64,000 nucleotides of DNA from Acinetobacter kyonggiensis (GCF_900107285.1 NZ_FNPK01000008.1:62001-126000), one strand, 5' to 3'; counted from the stretch's first letter, positions 1-11,957 are shown. The notes: generated by a model from the sequence alone, not told the origin. Numbers and translations are program-made.

Positions 1-441
1 CAACCCGCTCAAGTTGCATCAGGTACACAAATTCCCTATCAGTCTTCAGAGGGAGGCGGTGTAAATGCAGTGTCTAAAACAGAGTTTATTGATGCAACTT
101 TAAGTTTGGATGTGACCCCAAGCATTACGCCTGACGGTAAAATCCAAATGATGTTGAAAATTAAAAATGACTCAGTGGGTACACCAACGCCGACAGGTCA
201 ATATACAATTAATAAGAATGAGATCAATACCAATGTATTGGTGGATAATGGTGAGACCGTTGTGCTTGGTGGTATCTTTGAGCAATTAACTTCCACGAGT
301 CAAACTAAGGTGCCTTTCTTGGGAGATTTGCCTTATGTGGGGCGTTTATTCCGTAAAGATGCAAAAACGGATAAAAAGAGTGAGCTATTGATTTTTGTTA
401 CACCACGAATTGTTAATGACAGTGTTTCAAGAAATCATTAA
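1..441 (+). CDS. pilQ: Type IV pilus secretin PilQ, C-terminal part (5' end outside window)
   Basis: The reading frame is open from the first base of the window and stops at 439-441, so only about the last 146 residues are present. They carry the secretin core signature: a beta-rich stretch with NTNVLVDNGETVVLGGIFEQ, then VPFLGDLPYVGRLFR, and the closing ELLIFVTPRIV. PilQ forms the outer-membrane ring through which the type IV pilus passes and is needed for DNA uptake in Acinetobacter. aroK follows after a 36-base gap, the conserved pilMNOPQ-aroK-aroB order. An internal GTG at 70 would give a short frame, but the homology continues upstream of it, so it is not a true start. Confidence 0.95.
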   Translation, partial: QPAQVASGTQIPYQSSEGGGVNAVSKTEFIDATLSLDVTPSITPDGKIQMMLKIKNDSVGTPTPTGQYTINKNEINTNVLVDNGETVVLGGIFEQLTSTSQTKVPFLGDLPYVGRLFRKDAKTDKKSELLIFVTPRIVNDSVSRNH

Positions 442-477
442 TATATTTTGAATTTAGCAAAATAAATAGGTGACTCC

Positions 478-1026
478 TTGCCAAGCAATGAGTTTGAAAC
501 CCTGCCAAATATTTATTTGGTAGGGCCAATGGGGGCTGGGAAGACAACGGTTGGTCGACATTTAGCAGAACTGCTAGGACGAGAGTTTCTTGACAGTGAT
601 CATGAAATTGAACGTAAGACAGGTGCAACCATTCCTTGGATTTTTGAAAAAGAAGGGGAAAATGGATTCCGTAACCGTGAAACCATGGTCATTAATGAAC
701 TTACTGCCCGCTCACAACTGGTTCTTGCAACGGGTGGTGGGGTCGTCACTCAAGCTGCGAATCGTGAATTTTTAAAACAACGTGGAATCGTTGTTTATCT
801 CTATACTCCTGTCGAAATTCAATTGCAGCGTACTTATCGGGATAAAAACCGTCCTTTACTACAAGTTGAAAACCCTGAACAAAAGTTACGTGATTTATTG
901 GCAATTCGTGATCCTTTATATCGAGAAATTGCACATTATATTATTGAAACAAATCAGGGTGCTGCCCGTGATTTAGCGCAAAAAATCTTACATATGATTG
1001 TTTCTCAAGAAGCAGATTTAGTCTAA
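478..1026 (+). CDS. aroK: Shikimate kinase
   Basis: The 182-residue product phosphorylates shikimate to shikimate 3-phosphate, the fifth step of the aromatic amino acid (chorismate) pathway, in the cytoplasm. The sequence shows a Walker A loop GPMGAGKTT at residues 16-24, the shikimate-binding DSD at 39-41, an FRNRE motif near residue 65 and a GGG turn near 86-88. The start codon appears to be TTG at 478, supported by AGGTGA four bases upstream. No in-frame ATG before the P-loop would leave a complete fold. Length is normal for AroK. The gene lies between pilQ and aroB and is probably cotranscribed with both. Confidence 0.96.
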   Translation: MPSNEFETLPNIYLVGPMGAGKTTVGRHLAELLGREFLDSDHEIERKTGATIPWIFEKEGENGFRNRETMVINELTARSQLVLATGGGVVTQAANREFLKQRGIVVYLYTPVEIQLQRTYRDKNRPLLQVENPEQKLRDLLAIRDPLYREIAHYIIETNQGAARDLAQKILHMIVSQEADLV

Positions 1027-1043
1027 TTAATGGTTTAAATTTC

Positions 1044-2129
1044 ATGCAAACTTTACATGTTGAACTCGGCGATCGTCGATATCCTATTTTTATTGGCAGT
1101 GATTTAAACCCACAATCTTTACTTGAGCCGTATATTCACGGAAAACAAGTCATGATTGTAACCAATACAACAGTTAAGCCTTTGTATTTAGATCATTATG
1201 TGAGTGCAATTGAGCGTTTAGGCAAAACAGTGGCAACATGTGTTTTGCCTGATGGTGAAAAATATAAAAATAGTGAACATTTAAATTTAATTTTTGATGC
1301 TTTGTTAGCAGCGGGTTTTAATCGTGATGCGACAGTTTTAGCCCTCGGTGGAGGGGTGATTGGAGATATGGCAGGTTTTGCATCAGCATGTTTCCAGCGC
1401 GGTGTTTATTTTATCCAAGTGCCAACCACGCTTTTATCTCAAGTGGATTCCAGTGTCGGCGGGAAAACAGGCATTAATCATCCTTTAGGTAAAAATATGA
1501 TTGGTGCATTCCAACAGCCCCAAGTGGTGTTGGCAGATATGGAGCAATTAAACACTTTGCCAGATCGTGAACTGTCTGCGGGTTTGGCAGAAGTAATTAA
1601 GTATGCCTTATTGGGTGATCTTGATTTTCTAACTTGGCTCGAAGCGAATATGGATGGCTTGGTTGGGCGTGATTCTACATTACTGGCTGAAGCAGTTTAT
1701 CGTTCATGTGCGCATAAGGCACGAATTGTCGCCAATGATGAAAAAGAGCAAGGTGAACGTGCTCTACTGAATTTAGGTCATACTTTTGGTCATGCCATTG
1801 AATCGTATTTAGGTTATGGAGTTTGGTTACATGGTGAAGCCATTGCAACTGGCATGGTGATGGCTGCGGATTTATCGCAGCGCATGGGCTGGATTTCGCT
1901 TGATGATGTCGAACGTACAAAAATAATCATTCAACGTGCCCATTTACCCGTAAAATGCCCAGCAATTCCACTGGATGAATTCCTTGGCTTTATGGCGCAT
2001 GATAAAAAAGTGCTGAAGGGGCAATTACGTCTGGTACTGATGAAATCTTTAGGGCAGGCGATCATTAGCAATGAATTTGATGTGGAATTGATGAAGCAAG
2101 CGATTTTAACGAATCAAGAGAAGGCATAA
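1044..2129 (+). CDS. aroB: 3-dehydroquinate synthase
   Basis: The 361-residue product converts DAHP to 3-dehydroquinate, the second shikimate-pathway step, using NAD and a divalent metal. Visible motifs are [11 protein letters not shown] at 102-112, which binds the nucleotide, the KTGINHP loop from 141, and the metal ligands Glu183 (AEVIKY), His246 (NLGHTFGH) and His263 (WLHGEA). All are intact and the length is typical. The gene follows aroK by 17 bases and precedes the next gene by 3 bases, so the three genes form one operon. Confidence 0.97.
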   Translation: MQTLHVELGDRRYPIFIGSDLNPQSLLEPYIHGKQVMIVTNTTVKPLYLDHYVSAIERLGKTVATCVLPDGEKYKNSEHLNLIFDALLAAGFNRDATVLALGGGVIGDMAGFASACFQRGVYFIQVPTTLLSQVDSSVGGKTGINHPLGKNMIGAFQQPQVVLADMEQLNTLPDRELSAGLAEVIKYALLGDLDFLTWLEANMDGLVGRDSTLLAEAVYRSCAHKARIVANDEKEQGERALLNLGHTFGHAIESYLGYGVWLHGEAIATGMVMAADLSQRMGWISLDDVERTKIIIQRAHLPVKCPAIPLDEFLGFMAHDKKVLKGQLRLVLMKSLGQAIISNEFDVELMKQAILTNQEKA

Positions 2130-2132
2130 GGC

Positions 2133-2978
2133 ATGGCAACCATCCGTACACAATGGCAACGTATTCGAAACTATATCTGGCTCGTGTGTGGGATGGTGTG
2201 TTTGTTTGCGGCACTGGTTTTTTGGGCAATTACAGATAGTGATGCATTGGTAGAAGTGGAAAAATCTGCTGAAACTGAGTCTGAGTTACAAATTCAACCT
2301 GAAAAAGTGGCTGCAAGCAACCTTTTAGGTGCGCTGCAAGACGAAGTGCGTCCTTTAGCCATGACGACCCGTATAGTGACAACGGCAAGCTATGAATCAG
2401 AGTTTCGTGGCAGTAAATTTATTAATGACAATAAAAATGCAATCACGATAGAGCTATTTCGAGTGACTGAAGATGATGTTCTTCGAAGTTTTCTTAAAAA
2501 ACAATCAGATCGTAGCAACTTTTTTTATATTCGTTTGAATGGTGAAAGTCAAATTGAACAATATGTGCTGCTTTACGGTTTATATAAGAATAATGCTGAA
2601 GCAAAACAAGCACTAGAACAATTGCCACTGAAATTTCCAAAGTCGACTCAACCTAAAGTACAAGATATCGAAAATTATGTAACATTGGTGAACGATATGG
2701 GGGCGGAAGAAATGGCGACGAATAATAAATTATATGCCATCAACTTAAAATCTGCACCTTTGCCTAAAGTCGATCAAACTTTATTGGCTTTACCTAAACT
2801 GAAACCAGCAGTTGCACCTGTTGATCCGAAAACAGCGACCACAACGACCAAGGTGACACGTCGTGATGAGCAAGGTAATGTTGTTGATATACAAGAATCT
2901 CATTCTACGGTTGACCCTGTTTCTAAACAAAGTGGCAGTAAAGCGGCAGAAAAAGAAATTAGTGATCCATTTAATTAA
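2133..2978 (+). CDS. Membrane-anchored SPOR-like protein in the DamX position
   Basis: The 281-residue protein has one predicted membrane segment at about residues 14-33 and a long extracytoplasmic part. Residues about 124-190 (starting FFYIRLNGESQIEQYVLLYG, with alternating hydrophobics and a KNNAEAKQALEQLP helix) resemble a SPOR peptidoglycan-binding domain, and the tail is rich in Thr, Lys and Ser and probably disordered. Its start overlaps the end of the aroB ribosome-binding region, with AAGG upstream. In enterobacteria the gene after aroB is damX, which encodes a membrane-anchored SPOR protein of the division septum. Position and architecture suggest an equivalent role, but the domain match is by eye and divergent. 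Unlike enterobacteria, no dam gene follows. Confidence 0.7.
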   Translation: MATIRTQWQRIRNYIWLVCGMVCLFAALVFWAITDSDALVEVEKSAETESELQIQPEKVAASNLLGALQDEVRPLAMTTRIVTTASYESEFRGSKFINDNKNAITIELFRVTEDDVLRSFLKKQSDRSNFFYIRLNGESQIEQYVLLYGLYKNNAEAKQALEQLPLKFPKSTQPKVQDIENYVTLVNDMGAEEMATNNKLYAINLKSAPLPKVDQTLLALPKLKPAVAPVDPKTATTTTKVTRRDEQGNVVDIQESHSTVDPVSKQSGSKAAEKEISDPFN

Positions 2979-3069
2979 GTATCTGTAATTCTCTATCTCT
3001 AATCTGTTTGCAAAGCAGTTCTTCTCAACTGGAGATAGATAGTGCAGTTAGCGAATAGCTCTTTTATTT

Positions 3070-3090
3070 GTACGACACAATATGTCGTAC
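3070..3090 (+). repeat. Left-end hairpin of the tnpB element
   Basis: Perfect inverted repeat with an 8-bp stem (GTACGACA and TGTCGTAC) and a CAATA loop, 51 bases before the tnpB start codon. In the IS200/IS605 family a subterminal hairpin at each end is recognised as single-stranded DNA by TnpA. Position and shape fit the left end. Confidence 0.75.
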
Positions 3091-3141
3091 TGGTGTATTG
3101 GTGATATGTATTTATTTCTTTACTGTTATTAAAATTGTTGA

Positions 3142-4284
3142 ATGAATAAGCCATTTTTGAAAGCGTATAAATATCGCATTTATCCAAATCGAGAACAGCA
3201 AGTGTTGATTGAAAAACACTTTGGATGTGCTCGTTTTACTTTTAATTGGGCATTGGCTTTACAACAGAGCTATTACAAAGAGCATAAAAAAATTTTATCT
3301 CGAAAAGAAATTCAAGATCAGCTTGTATTACTTAAAAAAACTCCTGAATTTGAATGGCTAAATACGGTTAACAGTCAATCGTTGTTGAGTAGTTTATTGC
3401 ATGTCTATACAGCATTTGGCAATTTTTTCAAATGTCGGGCAGAGTTTCCTAAATTCAAATCTAAAAAAATACAGCAACGCTCTTATCAGTGCCCTCAACA
3501 CTGTACAGTGAATTTTGCTAGTGGGGTGTTGAATTTACCGAAGATTAAAGAAATTAAAACCATATTTAGTCGGCAATTTGATGGCAAAATCAAAACAGTG
3601 ACCATCAGTAAATCAGCGACAGGTAAATACTATGCTTCAATCCTAGTTGAAACAGAGGTTAATCTACCTGTACCAAGCATCATTGAAGTAGACAAAACTA
3701 TCGGGATTGATCTAGGTCTGACTCATATGTTGATTCAGTCAGATGGTGACAAAGTTGAAAATCCACGATATTTGAAAAAAGCTCAAAAACGATTGGCGAT
3801 ACAGCAAAAAATATTTTCTAGAAAAAAGAAAGAAGCCCAAAATTATCGACGACAAAAATTAAGGGTTGCGTGTATCCATGAAAAGGTACGAAATCAACGC
3901 TTAGACCTACATCATAAACTCACGCATAAATTGATCTGTGAAAACCAAGCGACTACGTATGCAGTAGAAGATTTAGGAGTTAAAAGCATGGTGAAGAACC
4001 GTAAACTTGCAAAATCCATTAGTGATATTGCATGGGGGCAGTTCCTCACACTCTTGAAATATAAGGCTGAATGGTACGGTAAGAACATACTTAGGATTGG
4101 TCGTTTTGTGCCTAGTTCAAAAACATGTTCCCAATGTGGCTACACAATGGAAAAGTTACCCTTGCATATTCGTTCATGGAGCTGTCCTGACTGTTTATCT
4201 GTCTTGGATCGCGACTTGAATGCGAGTATGAATATCCGCAATTTCGCTTTAGCTGATGTGCTAGGACAATTTAGTACTGTATAA
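3142..4284 (+). CDS. tnpB: TnpB-family RNA-guided endonuclease (IS605 OrfB)
   Basis: The 380-residue protein is a full-length TnpB. It has the N-terminal helix-turn-helix/wedge region typical of OrfB (from KAYKYRIYPNREQQ), the RuvC-like nuclease split into Asp190 (TIGIDLGLTH), Glu276 (AVEDLG) and Asp358 (LDRDLNASMNI), and a four-cysteine zinc ribbon (Cys329, Cys332, Cys348, Cys351). All three catalytic acids are intact. Characterised TnpBs cut DNA guided by an RNA from the element's right end next to a short target motif, which helps the element persist. Activity of this copy is inferred. The ATG at 3142 is the only start that keeps the N-terminal motif. No partner tnpA lies nearby. Confidence 0.93.
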   Translation: MNKPFLKAYKYRIYPNREQQVLIEKHFGCARFTFNWALALQQSYYKEHKKILSRKEIQDQLVLLKKTPEFEWLNTVNSQSLLSSLLHVYTAFGNFFKCRAEFPKFKSKKIQQRSYQCPQHCTVNFASGVLNLPKIKEIKTIFSRQFDGKIKTVTISKSATGKYYASILVETEVNLPVPSIIEVDKTIGIDLGLTHMLIQSDGDKVENPRYLKKAQKRLAIQQKIFSRKKKEAQNYRRQKLRVACIHEKVRNQRLDLHHKLTHKLICENQATTYAVEDLGVKSMVKNRKLAKSISDIAWGQFLTLLKYKAEWYGKNILRIGRFVPSSKTCSQCGYTMEKLPLHIRSWSCPDCLSVLDRDLNASMNIRNFALADVLGQFSTV

Positions 4285-4408
4285 AGAGTTCCTGTGCCAC
4301 TATATCTGTCAGCGCAGATGTGGTATCGAAAGGTGTAAGTATTACTGCTTACATGGGTCGCAAAAATCCCCTATTATAGCTTTCAGCTTAGTGGTGGGAG
4401 TATGTCAA
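4285..4408 (+). ncRNA. Probable omega-RNA (right-end guide RNA) scaffold
   Basis: In IS605-family elements the TnpB guide RNA comes from the 3' end of tnpB and the adjoining right end, with the guide being the sequence just beyond the element. The 124 bases after the tnpB stop contain stem-forming segments (such as GTAAG/CTTAC around 4335-4352) and end in the right-end hairpin and TCAA. The predicted guide would be the flank starting at 4409. The RNA probably begins inside tnpB, so the left limit given here is nominal. This is inference from family behaviour. Confidence 0.45.
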
Positions 4409-4459
4409 TTAAAAATAGAGTTCTAAAATAGAGCAAATTAAGTTATAAAAATATTTATA

Positions 4460-4476
4460 TGCACAAATATAGTGCG
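4460..4476 (+). promoter_or_regulatory. NtrC-like enhancer box upstream of gltBD
   Basis: TGCACAAATATAGTGCG is a near-palindrome with TGCAC and GTGC arms spaced as in the NtrC consensus TGCACC-N5-GGTGCA. It lies about 86 bases before the -24 element of the sigma-54 promoter, the usual enhancer distance. Seen directly; the role is inferred. Confidence 0.6.
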
Positions 4477-4561
4477 AAAAGTGTTTTTTAGAAAATAAGC
4501 TTGTGTTGTAGAAACTTTAATATTTCTATATTTAAAACATTTAGCATTGTATTTTCTGAAT

Positions 4562-4577
4562 TGGCATAATTTTTGCT
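4562..4577 (+). promoter_or_regulatory. Sigma-54 (-24/-12) promoter of gltBD
   Basis: TGGCATAATTTTTGCT matches the sigma-54 consensus TGGCAY-R-N4-TTGCW at every defined position, with GG and GC exactly 12 bases apart. It points toward gltB and would give a leader of roughly 270 bases before the ATG at 4862. With the NtrC-like box upstream it suggests control by nitrogen supply. Confidence 0.75.
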
Positions 4578-4861
4578 TTATTGGTGCATGAATTGAGTTA
4601 TTGTCCCTATTTTGGCGCGAAAAGATTCAATGATTGTGCGAAGTTGTTGAATTTACCTGCTTTAAAAGAGTGCGTAAGATCAACAAAACATTTTTGTAAT
4701 TGATTCATGTATGCAAGATGAAATACGATTATCTTAAGCATGTGAAGAAAATGATTTGGCTCAATCTTGATCTGCGTGTGAGTAAATTGGACTAAATCGC
4801 AAAGAAGATATTTGATTGTTAGACGCCCGCTATATGGGCCATGTTGAAAGAAGGGTACGCT

Positions 4862-7800
4862 ATGCACATGCCATCGCCTAATACTGTAGCTCCCGCTCAA
4901 GGTTTATACCAACCGGATGAGTTTAAAGATAACTGTGGTTTCGGTTTAATTGCCCATATGCAGGGTGATGCGAGCCATGATTTGGTCAAGACCGCGATTC
5001 ATAGTTTAAGTTGTATGACCCACCGTGGTGGTATTGCCGCAGATGGCAAAACAGGGGATGGTTGTGGTTTATTGCTGGCTATGCCCAAAGCGTTCTTCCG
5101 TGAAGAAGCCAAAAAACTCAGTGATATTACCCTAAGTGAAATTTTTGCGGTCGGTACTATTTTCTTAAATCTTGATCCCGCTATTGCTGCACATTCAAAA
5201 CAAATTCTCACCAAAGAAATTGAATCTGAAGGTTTAAAAGTTTTGGCTTGGCGTTTGATTCCAACCAATGTTGAAGCTTTAGGTGAGATTGCATTGCAAT
5301 CGATGCCAGCCTTTGAACAAATTATTGTCAATTGCCCTATGGGCGTGACTGAGGTTGAATTCAACCGTAAGTTATTCTTGGCACGTCGCCGTGCTGAACA
5401 GTTGTTAGTGAATGATTCATCATTCTATGTCACAACATTGTGTTCAACTGTGATTACCTATAAAGGTTTGATGATGCCTGCTGCGATTGCAGACTTCTAT
5501 ACAGACCTTGCGGATCCACGTTTAGAATCCCATATTGTGGTATTTCATCAGCGTTTTTCGACCAATACTTTACCGCGTTGGCCACTCGCGCAGCCTTTCC
5601 GTTACTTGGCGCACAATGGTGAAATTAATACCATTACTGCCAACCGTAATTGGGCAATGGCACGTGTGCCTAAATTGGAAAATCCATTATTGCCGGGTTT
5701 AACTGAATTAAATCCAATTGTAAACCGTACTGGTTCGGATTCTTCAAGCTTGGATAATATGCTTGAAATTCTGGTCGGTGGTGGTATGGATTTATTCCGT
5801 GCACTGCGTATGCTGGTTCCACCAGCATGGCAAAATGTTGAAACTCTAGATGCAGATTTACGTGCATTCTATGAGTTTAACTCTAAGCACATGGAAGCAT
5901 GGGATGGTCCTGCAGGTCTAGTGATTCAAGATGGTCGTCATGCCATTTGTATGCTCGATCGTAATGGCTTACGTCCTGCACGTTGGGTGATTACCAAAAA
6001 TGGTTACATCACTTTGGCATCTGAAATTGGGGTTTGGGGTTATCAGCCTGAAGATGTGATTTCTAAAGGTCGTGTTGGTCCAGGTCAAATTTTAGTGGTT
6101 GATACCTTCACAGGTAAAATGCTTGATACGCAAGATGTTAACAAGCATTTGAAAAATATGCGTCCTTACCGTCAATGGTTACGTGAAAATTCAGTTCGCG
6201 TTCAAGGCAGTCCAGAGCTTGAAGAATATTTATGTGATCAAGGCTTAAAAGGTGATGACCTAAAAGCAGCACAAAAAATGTTTATGGTGACCTTTGAAGA
6301 ACGTGATCAATTGCTGCGTCCAATTGCAGAAAGCGGTCAGGAAGCCGTCGGTTCGATGGGTGATGATACGCCAATGGCGGTCTTGTCTCGCCAAGTACGT
6401 CATGTATCAGATTTCTTCCGTCAACAGTTTGCACAGGTGACTAATCCACCGATCGATCCATTACGTGAATCGATTGTGATGTCTTTAGAGACATGTTTGG
6501 GGCGTGAGCAAAATGTGTTTGAACAAAGCCCTGAACATGCAGATCGTTTGATTATTTCAAGTCCTGTACTTTCAAATTCTAAAATGCACCAAATGCGCAC
6601 TTTAGGTCGTAAAGGCTATGAAATTGCCGACATCGACTTGAACTATGTGGCAACTGAAGGTTTAGAAGCTGCAATTGCACGTATTTGTATTGAAGCTGCT
6701 CAAGCAGTTCGTGATGGTAAAACCTTATTGGTGCTTTCCGATAAAAAAATTCGTGAAGGTTATTTACCAGCCAATGCATTGATGGCAACAGGTGCGATTC
6801 ACCATCACTTGATTCAAGTGGGTTTACGTACCGATGCCAATATTATTGTCGAAACTGGTCTGGCACGTGATCCGCATCAATTTGCCGTGATCTTAGGTTT
6901 TGGTGCAACTGCGATTTATCCATACTTGGCTTATGATGTGATCAATGATTTGGTTGCTAAAGGTGAGTTACTGGGTGATCCAATTCACGCCCAAGCCAAC
7001 TTCCGTAAAGGGATTGAGAAAGGCTTGCTGAAAGTACTTTCGAAAATGGGTATTTCAACGGTTGCCTCTTATCGTGGCGGTCAGTTATTCGAAGCTGTGG
7101 GTTTATCCAATGAAGTAGTGGATAAATGCTTCACTGGCGTACCAAGCCGTATTCAAGGGGCAACATTTGCTGACCTTGAAAATGATCTTAAAAAATTGGC
7201 GGAAAATGCGTGGAAAACACGTAAGCCAATCGATCAAGGTGGTTTGCTGAAATTTGTATTCGATAAGGAATACCACGCATTTAACCCAGACGTGATCAAT
7301 GCTTTGCATAAATCGGTACGTTCAGGCAATTATGCCGATTTTAAAGAATATGCAGAATTAGTGAATAATCGTCCGATTGCCACCATTCGTGACCTCTTTA
7401 AACTCAAAACGGATAATTCAATTGCCCTTGAGCAAGTGGAATCAGTCGGAGAAATTTTACCGCGTTTTGACTCGGCAGGAATGTCTTTGGGTGCATTGTC
7501 TCCTGAAGCGCATGAAGCGATTGCGATTGCCATGAATACCATTGGTGGTCGTTCAAACTCGGGTGAGGGCGGTGAAGATCCTGCACGTTATGGCACCATT
7601 CGTAACTCGAAAATCAAGCAGATTGCTTCGGGTCGTTTTGGGGTAACACCTGCGTACTTAACTTCAGCAGAAGTGTTGCAGATTAAAGTGGCGCAAGGTG
7701 CGAAACCGGGTGAAGGTGGTCAGTTACCGGGCGGTAAAGTGAATGGCTTAATTGCACGTTTACGTTATTCAGTACCGGGTGTAACCCTGATTTCACCACC

Positions 7801-9343
7801 GCCACATCACGACATTTATTCGATTGAAGATTTATCGCAATTGATTTTTGACTTAAAACAAGTCAATCCTCAAGCGATGGTATCGGTGAAATTGGTGTCT
7901 GAACCGGGTGTAGGTACGATTGCCGCTGGTGTTGCGAAAGCCTATGCCGACTTCATTACCATTTCGGGTTATGACGGTGGTACAGCTGCTTCTCCATTGT
8001 CTTCAATTCACCATGCAGGTTCGCCTTGGGAATTGGGTCTAAGCGAGGCACATCAAGCACTTCGCGTAAATGACCTGCGTGGCAAAGTACGCGTCCAAAC
8101 CGATGGTGGTTTGAAAACAGGTTTAGATGTGGTTAAAGCGGCTATTCTTGGTGCTGAAAGCTTCGGTTTTGGTTCAACCCCAATGATCGCATTGGGTTGT
8201 AAATACCTACGTATTTGCCACCTCAACAACTGTGCGACGGGTGTTGCAACGCAACAAGATCATTTACGTCAAGAGCATTATATTGGCGAGCCAGAAATGC
8301 TGATTAATTTCTTCCACTTTATTGCAGAAGAAACGCGTGAATGGTTGGCAGCATTAGGTGTTTCAAGCCTCAAAGATTTGATTGGTCGTACTGATTTACT
8401 CGAAGTATTACCGGGTGATACCGATAAGCATGCACACTTAGATTTAAGTGCCTTGTTAACCTCACATCCTTCTGCGGAAGGTAAGGCGCAATACTGTCAA
8501 GTTCAAGGCAATGCACCTTTTGACAAAGGCTTACTTGCAGAGAAAATGGTGGTCGAGATGCTTCCGACTATTGAAGCAGGCAAGATTGGTGAGTTTAACT
8601 ACAATGTTGTCAACTGTGACCGTTCAATTGGTGCGCGTATTTCAGGTGAAATTGCGCGTCGTTATGGCAACTTAGGTATGGAAGCACATCCTGTTGTCAT
8701 GAATTTGAAAGGGACGGCAGGTCAATCACTGGGTGTTTGGAATGCAGGTGGATTGCATATCAAGCTTGAAGGTGATGCCAACGATTACGTGGGTAAAGGT
8801 ATGGCGGGTGGTCGTATTTCGATTTTCCCACCAAAAGGTTCACCGTTCCAAACTCAAAATACAGCCATTATTGGTAACACCTGCTTGTATGGTGCAACGG
8901 GCGGTAAAATCTTCGCTGCTGGTACTGCGGGCGAGCGTTTCGCAGTGCGTAACTCAGGTGCATTTGCGGTGATTGAAGGCGCTGGCGACCACTGTTGTGA
9001 ATATATGACCGGTGGTATTGTGACTGTACTGGGTAAAGTTGGTCACAACTTCGGTGCGGGTATGACAGGTGGTTTCGCTTATGTGCTTGACCTTGATAAT
9101 GATTTCGTTGACCACTATAACCATGAGTTAATTGAATTAAATCGTATCTCTACAGAAGCGATGGAAGAACATCAAGAATTCTTAAGCCGTATTTTAGATG
9201 AACACATTCAAGAGACAGGTAGTGCGTGGGCGTATAAGATCCGTAATGAGTTTGATTTTTACAGCCGTAAATTCTGGCTTGTAAAACCAAAAGCTGCTAA
9301 TTTGCAAACGCTTTTGAAAACCACTAAAGCTGATCCACAATAA
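4862..9343 (+). CDS. gltB: Glutamate synthase (NADPH) large subunit
   Basis: The 1493-residue alpha subunit takes ammonia from glutamine and makes glutamate from 2-oxoglutarate, acting with GltD. Order of domains: an N-terminal Ntn glutaminase with the catalytic Cys at residue 25 (DNCGFGL), exposed after loss of a short propeptide; a central domain; the FMN/3Fe-4S synthase domain, with [11 protein letters not shown] and the cysteine cluster [18 protein letters not shown]; and a C-terminal GXGXG beta-helix (such as [11 protein letters not shown]). ATG 4862 is preferred to ATG 4841 because an AAGGG ribosome site lies just before it and it gives the usual family length. gltD follows. A sigma-54 promoter and NtrC-like box lie upstream. 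Confidence 0.97.
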   Translation: MHMPSPNTVAPAQGLYQPDEFKDNCGFGLIAHMQGDASHDLVKTAIHSLSCMTHRGGIAADGKTGDGCGLLLAMPKAFFREEAKKLSDITLSEIFAVGTIFLNLDPAIAAHSKQILTKEIESEGLKVLAWRLIPTNVEALGEIALQSMPAFEQIIVNCPMGVTEVEFNRKLFLARRRAEQLLVNDSSFYVTTLCSTVITYKGLMMPAAIADFYTDLADPRLESHIVVFHQRFSTNTLPRWPLAQPFRYLAHNGEINTITANRNWAMARVPKLENPLLPGLTELNPIVNRTGSDSSSLDNMLEILVGGGMDLFRALRMLVPPAWQNVETLDADLRAFYEFNSKHMEAWDGPAGLVIQDGRHAICMLDRNGLRPARWVITKNGYITLASEIGVWGYQPEDVISKGRVGPGQILVVDTFTGKMLDTQDVNKHLKNMRPYRQWLRENSVRVQGSPELEEYLCDQGLKGDDLKAAQKMFMVTFEERDQLLRPIAESGQEAVGSMGDDTPMAVLSRQVRHVSDFFRQQFAQVTNPPIDPLRESIVMSLETCLGREQNVFEQSPEHADRLIISSPVLSNSKMHQMRTLGRKGYEIADIDLNYVATEGLEAAIARICIEAAQAVRDGKTLLVLSDKKIREGYLPANALMATGAIHHHLIQVGLRTDANIIVETGLARDPHQFAVILGFGATAIYPYLAYDVINDLVAKGELLGDPIHAQANFRKGIEKGLLKVLSKMGISTVASYRGGQLFEAVGLSNEVVDKCFTGVPSRIQGATFADLENDLKKLAENAWKTRKPIDQGGLLKFVFDKEYHAFNPDVINALHKSVRSGNYADFKEYAELVNNRPIATIRDLFKLKTDNSIALEQVESVGEILPRFDSAGMSLGALSPEAHEAIAIAMNTIGGRSNSGEGGEDPARYGTIRNSKIKQIASGRFGVTPAYLTSAEVLQIKVAQGAKPGEGGQLPGGKVNGLIARLRYSVPGVTLISPPPHHDIYSIEDLSQLIFDLKQVNPQAMVSVKLVSEPGVGTIAAGVAKAYADFITISGYDGGTAASPLSSIHHAGSPWELGLSEAHQALRVNDLRGKVRVQTDGGLKTGLDVVKAAILGAESFGFGSTPMIALGCKYLRICHLNNCATGVATQQDHLRQEHYIGEPEMLINFFHFIAEETREWLAALGVSSLKDLIGRTDLLEVLPGDTDKHAHLDLSALLTSHPSAEGKAQYCQVQGNAPFDKGLLAEKMVVEMLPTIEAGKIGEFNYNVVNCDRSIGARISGEIARRYGNLGMEAHPVVMNLKGTAGQSLGVWNAGGLHIKLEGDANDYVGKGMAGGRISIFPPKGSPFQTQNTAIIGNTCLYGATGGKIFAAGTAGERFAVRNSGAFAVIEGAGDHCCEYMTGGIVTVLGKVGHNFGAGMTGGFAYVLDLDNDFVDHYNHELIELNRISTEAMEEHQEFLSRILDEHIQETGSAWAYKIRNEFDFYSRKFWLVKPKAANLQTLLKTTKADPQ

Positions 9344-9383
9344 TTCCACGACGAACAGATTGATAGGCAGGTGTAGTGGATAA

Positions 9384-10838
<1,455 letters not shown>

Positions 10839-10896
10839 TCGGATATTGGATTAGCTTTTTAAGCTAAGCTGAAAATATCTTAAAAGTGAATCGCTT

Positions 10897-10930
10897 AAAT
10901 CCCCCTTTGAAAAAAGGGGGATTTTTTATT
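10897..10930 (+). terminator. Rho-independent terminator of gltBD
   Basis: A 12-bp stem AAATCCCCCTTT / AAAGGGGGATTT with a GAAA tetraloop runs into a T tract, 59 bases after the gltD stop. Confidence 0.92.
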
Positions 10931-11062
10931 TTGCAAAGGTTTTAGGCAAAACCACTGATCATGTTGTCTCTTTTGGCTAATTGAACAAGCGCTTTTGCCA
11001 TATAACAGTTGTGATTTACTTCGCATACTAAAATCCATTGTCTATTTTGACTGGATTACTCT

Positions 11063-11947
11063 ATGAGCACCGTGGCGGCAGAAAAATCATATCAAAATCG
11101 TCCCAAAGCCATTGGCATTACAGTACGACGTTTACAATTTAATCCTCAGGCCATTCGTCGACATTATTTTGCTAATTCTCCTGTCATGTCACATTTACTT
11201 ACGGCACTTTCTTCGACTTTCCCGATCGGTGAACAATTTTTTGTGCATAGCGTAAGAAATGTACGCGATAAAGTGAAAGATGAAACTCTGCAAGCGCAAA
11301 TAGCAGCATTTATTGGACAAGAAGCCATGCATTCCAAAGCACACGCTGAATTCAATGCGGCTTGGCGTAGTGAGGATTATAATTTAGATCGTTTTCAGGC
11401 GTGGTTGGCGCGTAAAGATGACTATGTCAAAAATTTACATCCTAAAATTCAACTCGCGATTACCTGTGCTTTTGAGCATTTTACTGCATTACTGGGCGGT
11501 TATATTCTTAGGCATCCAGAGGTTTTGGCGACCCTAGATGAGGATGCTGCAAAACTTTGGGTTTGGCATGCCATTGAAGAAATTGAACATCGGGCGGTGG
11601 CTTTTGATGTTTACCAAGCTGTATACGGTGATGATAAAATCCGGCGTATGATTATGCGTAGTGTAACAACGGGCTTTGCCAGCTTAACGCTCTATTCTGC
11701 CACACGGTTATTTCTCCAAGATAAGAAAAAAAGTTTGCCGAAAGTGGGCGGAAATATTTTTGGATTGTACTTGCTGGGAAAAATGTTTCTGCAACTTGCT
11801 CCAGAATATTTAGCTTATTTTAAACGTGATTTTCATCCTTCTGAAATTGACTATACAAAACTGATTAGTGACTGGAAACAGCGTTTAGCAGAAGACTATC
11901 AAGTAGAAAGTTTTCAACATGAATTAAAGCCAATTTTGCTGAATTAA
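11063..11947 (+). CDS. PF10118-type metal-dependent hydrolase family protein
   Basis: The 294-residue protein matches the family annotated as predicted metal-dependent hydrolase (PF10118). It carries two helix motifs of the ferritin-like di-metal type, GQEAMHSKAHAEFN and HAIEEIEHRAVAFDVY, whose Glu and His residues are the likely metal ligands. A hydrophobic helix in the second half (IFGLYLLGKMFLQL) suggests membrane association. The substrate is unknown and hydrolase activity has not been shown for most members, so a di-iron oxygenase-like role is possible. It stands alone between two terminators. Confidence 0.8.
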   Translation: MSTVAAEKSYQNRPKAIGITVRRLQFNPQAIRRHYFANSPVMSHLLTALSSTFPIGEQFFVHSVRNVRDKVKDETLQAQIAAFIGQEAMHSKAHAEFNAAWRSEDYNLDRFQAWLARKDDYVKNLHPKIQLAITCAFEHFTALLGGYILRHPEVLATLDEDAAKLWVWHAIEEIEHRAVAFDVYQAVYGDDKIRRMIMRSVTTGFASLTLYSATRLFLQDKKKSLPKVGGNIFGLYLLGKMFLQLAPEYLAYFKRDFHPSEIDYTKLISDWKQRLAEDYQVESFQHELKPILLN

Positions 11948-11957
11948 TGAATAAAAT

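Larger units (their letters stand above)
3070..4408 (+). mobile_element. Solitary IS605/IS1341-type tnpB element without tnpA
   Basis: A tnpB gene is flanked by IS200/IS605-style structural ends. On the left is a perfect 8-bp stem-loop GTACGACA/TGTCGTAC at 3070-3090. On the right is an imperfect hairpin from CCCC at 4368-4371 to GGG at 4396-4398, containing the small AGC/GCT stem at 4378-4388, followed by GGGAGTATGTCAA. TCAA at 4405-4408 matches the right-end cleavage tetranucleotide known from IS608-like elements. No Y1 transposase (TnpA) gene is present, so movement would need TnpA in trans. The exact left boundary could not be fixed. It lies upstream of 3070, and the element sits between the aroB operon and the gltB control region. 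Confidence 0.8.

Noticed and set aside
2992..3039. CTATCTC/GAGATAG inverted repeat after the SPOR-like gene as a terminator
   Set aside because: The loop is over 30 bases and no T run follows; it may only be chance or part of the mobile element border.
3142..4284. Possible Cas12-type effector
   Set aside because: At 380 residues, with IS605-type ends and no repeat array nearby, it is TnpB and not a CRISPR effector.
4607..4900. 97-codon minus-strand frame over the gltB leader
   Set aside because: It overlaps the gltB start, has no ribosome site and reads through a leader that follows a strong sigma-54 promoter on the other strand.
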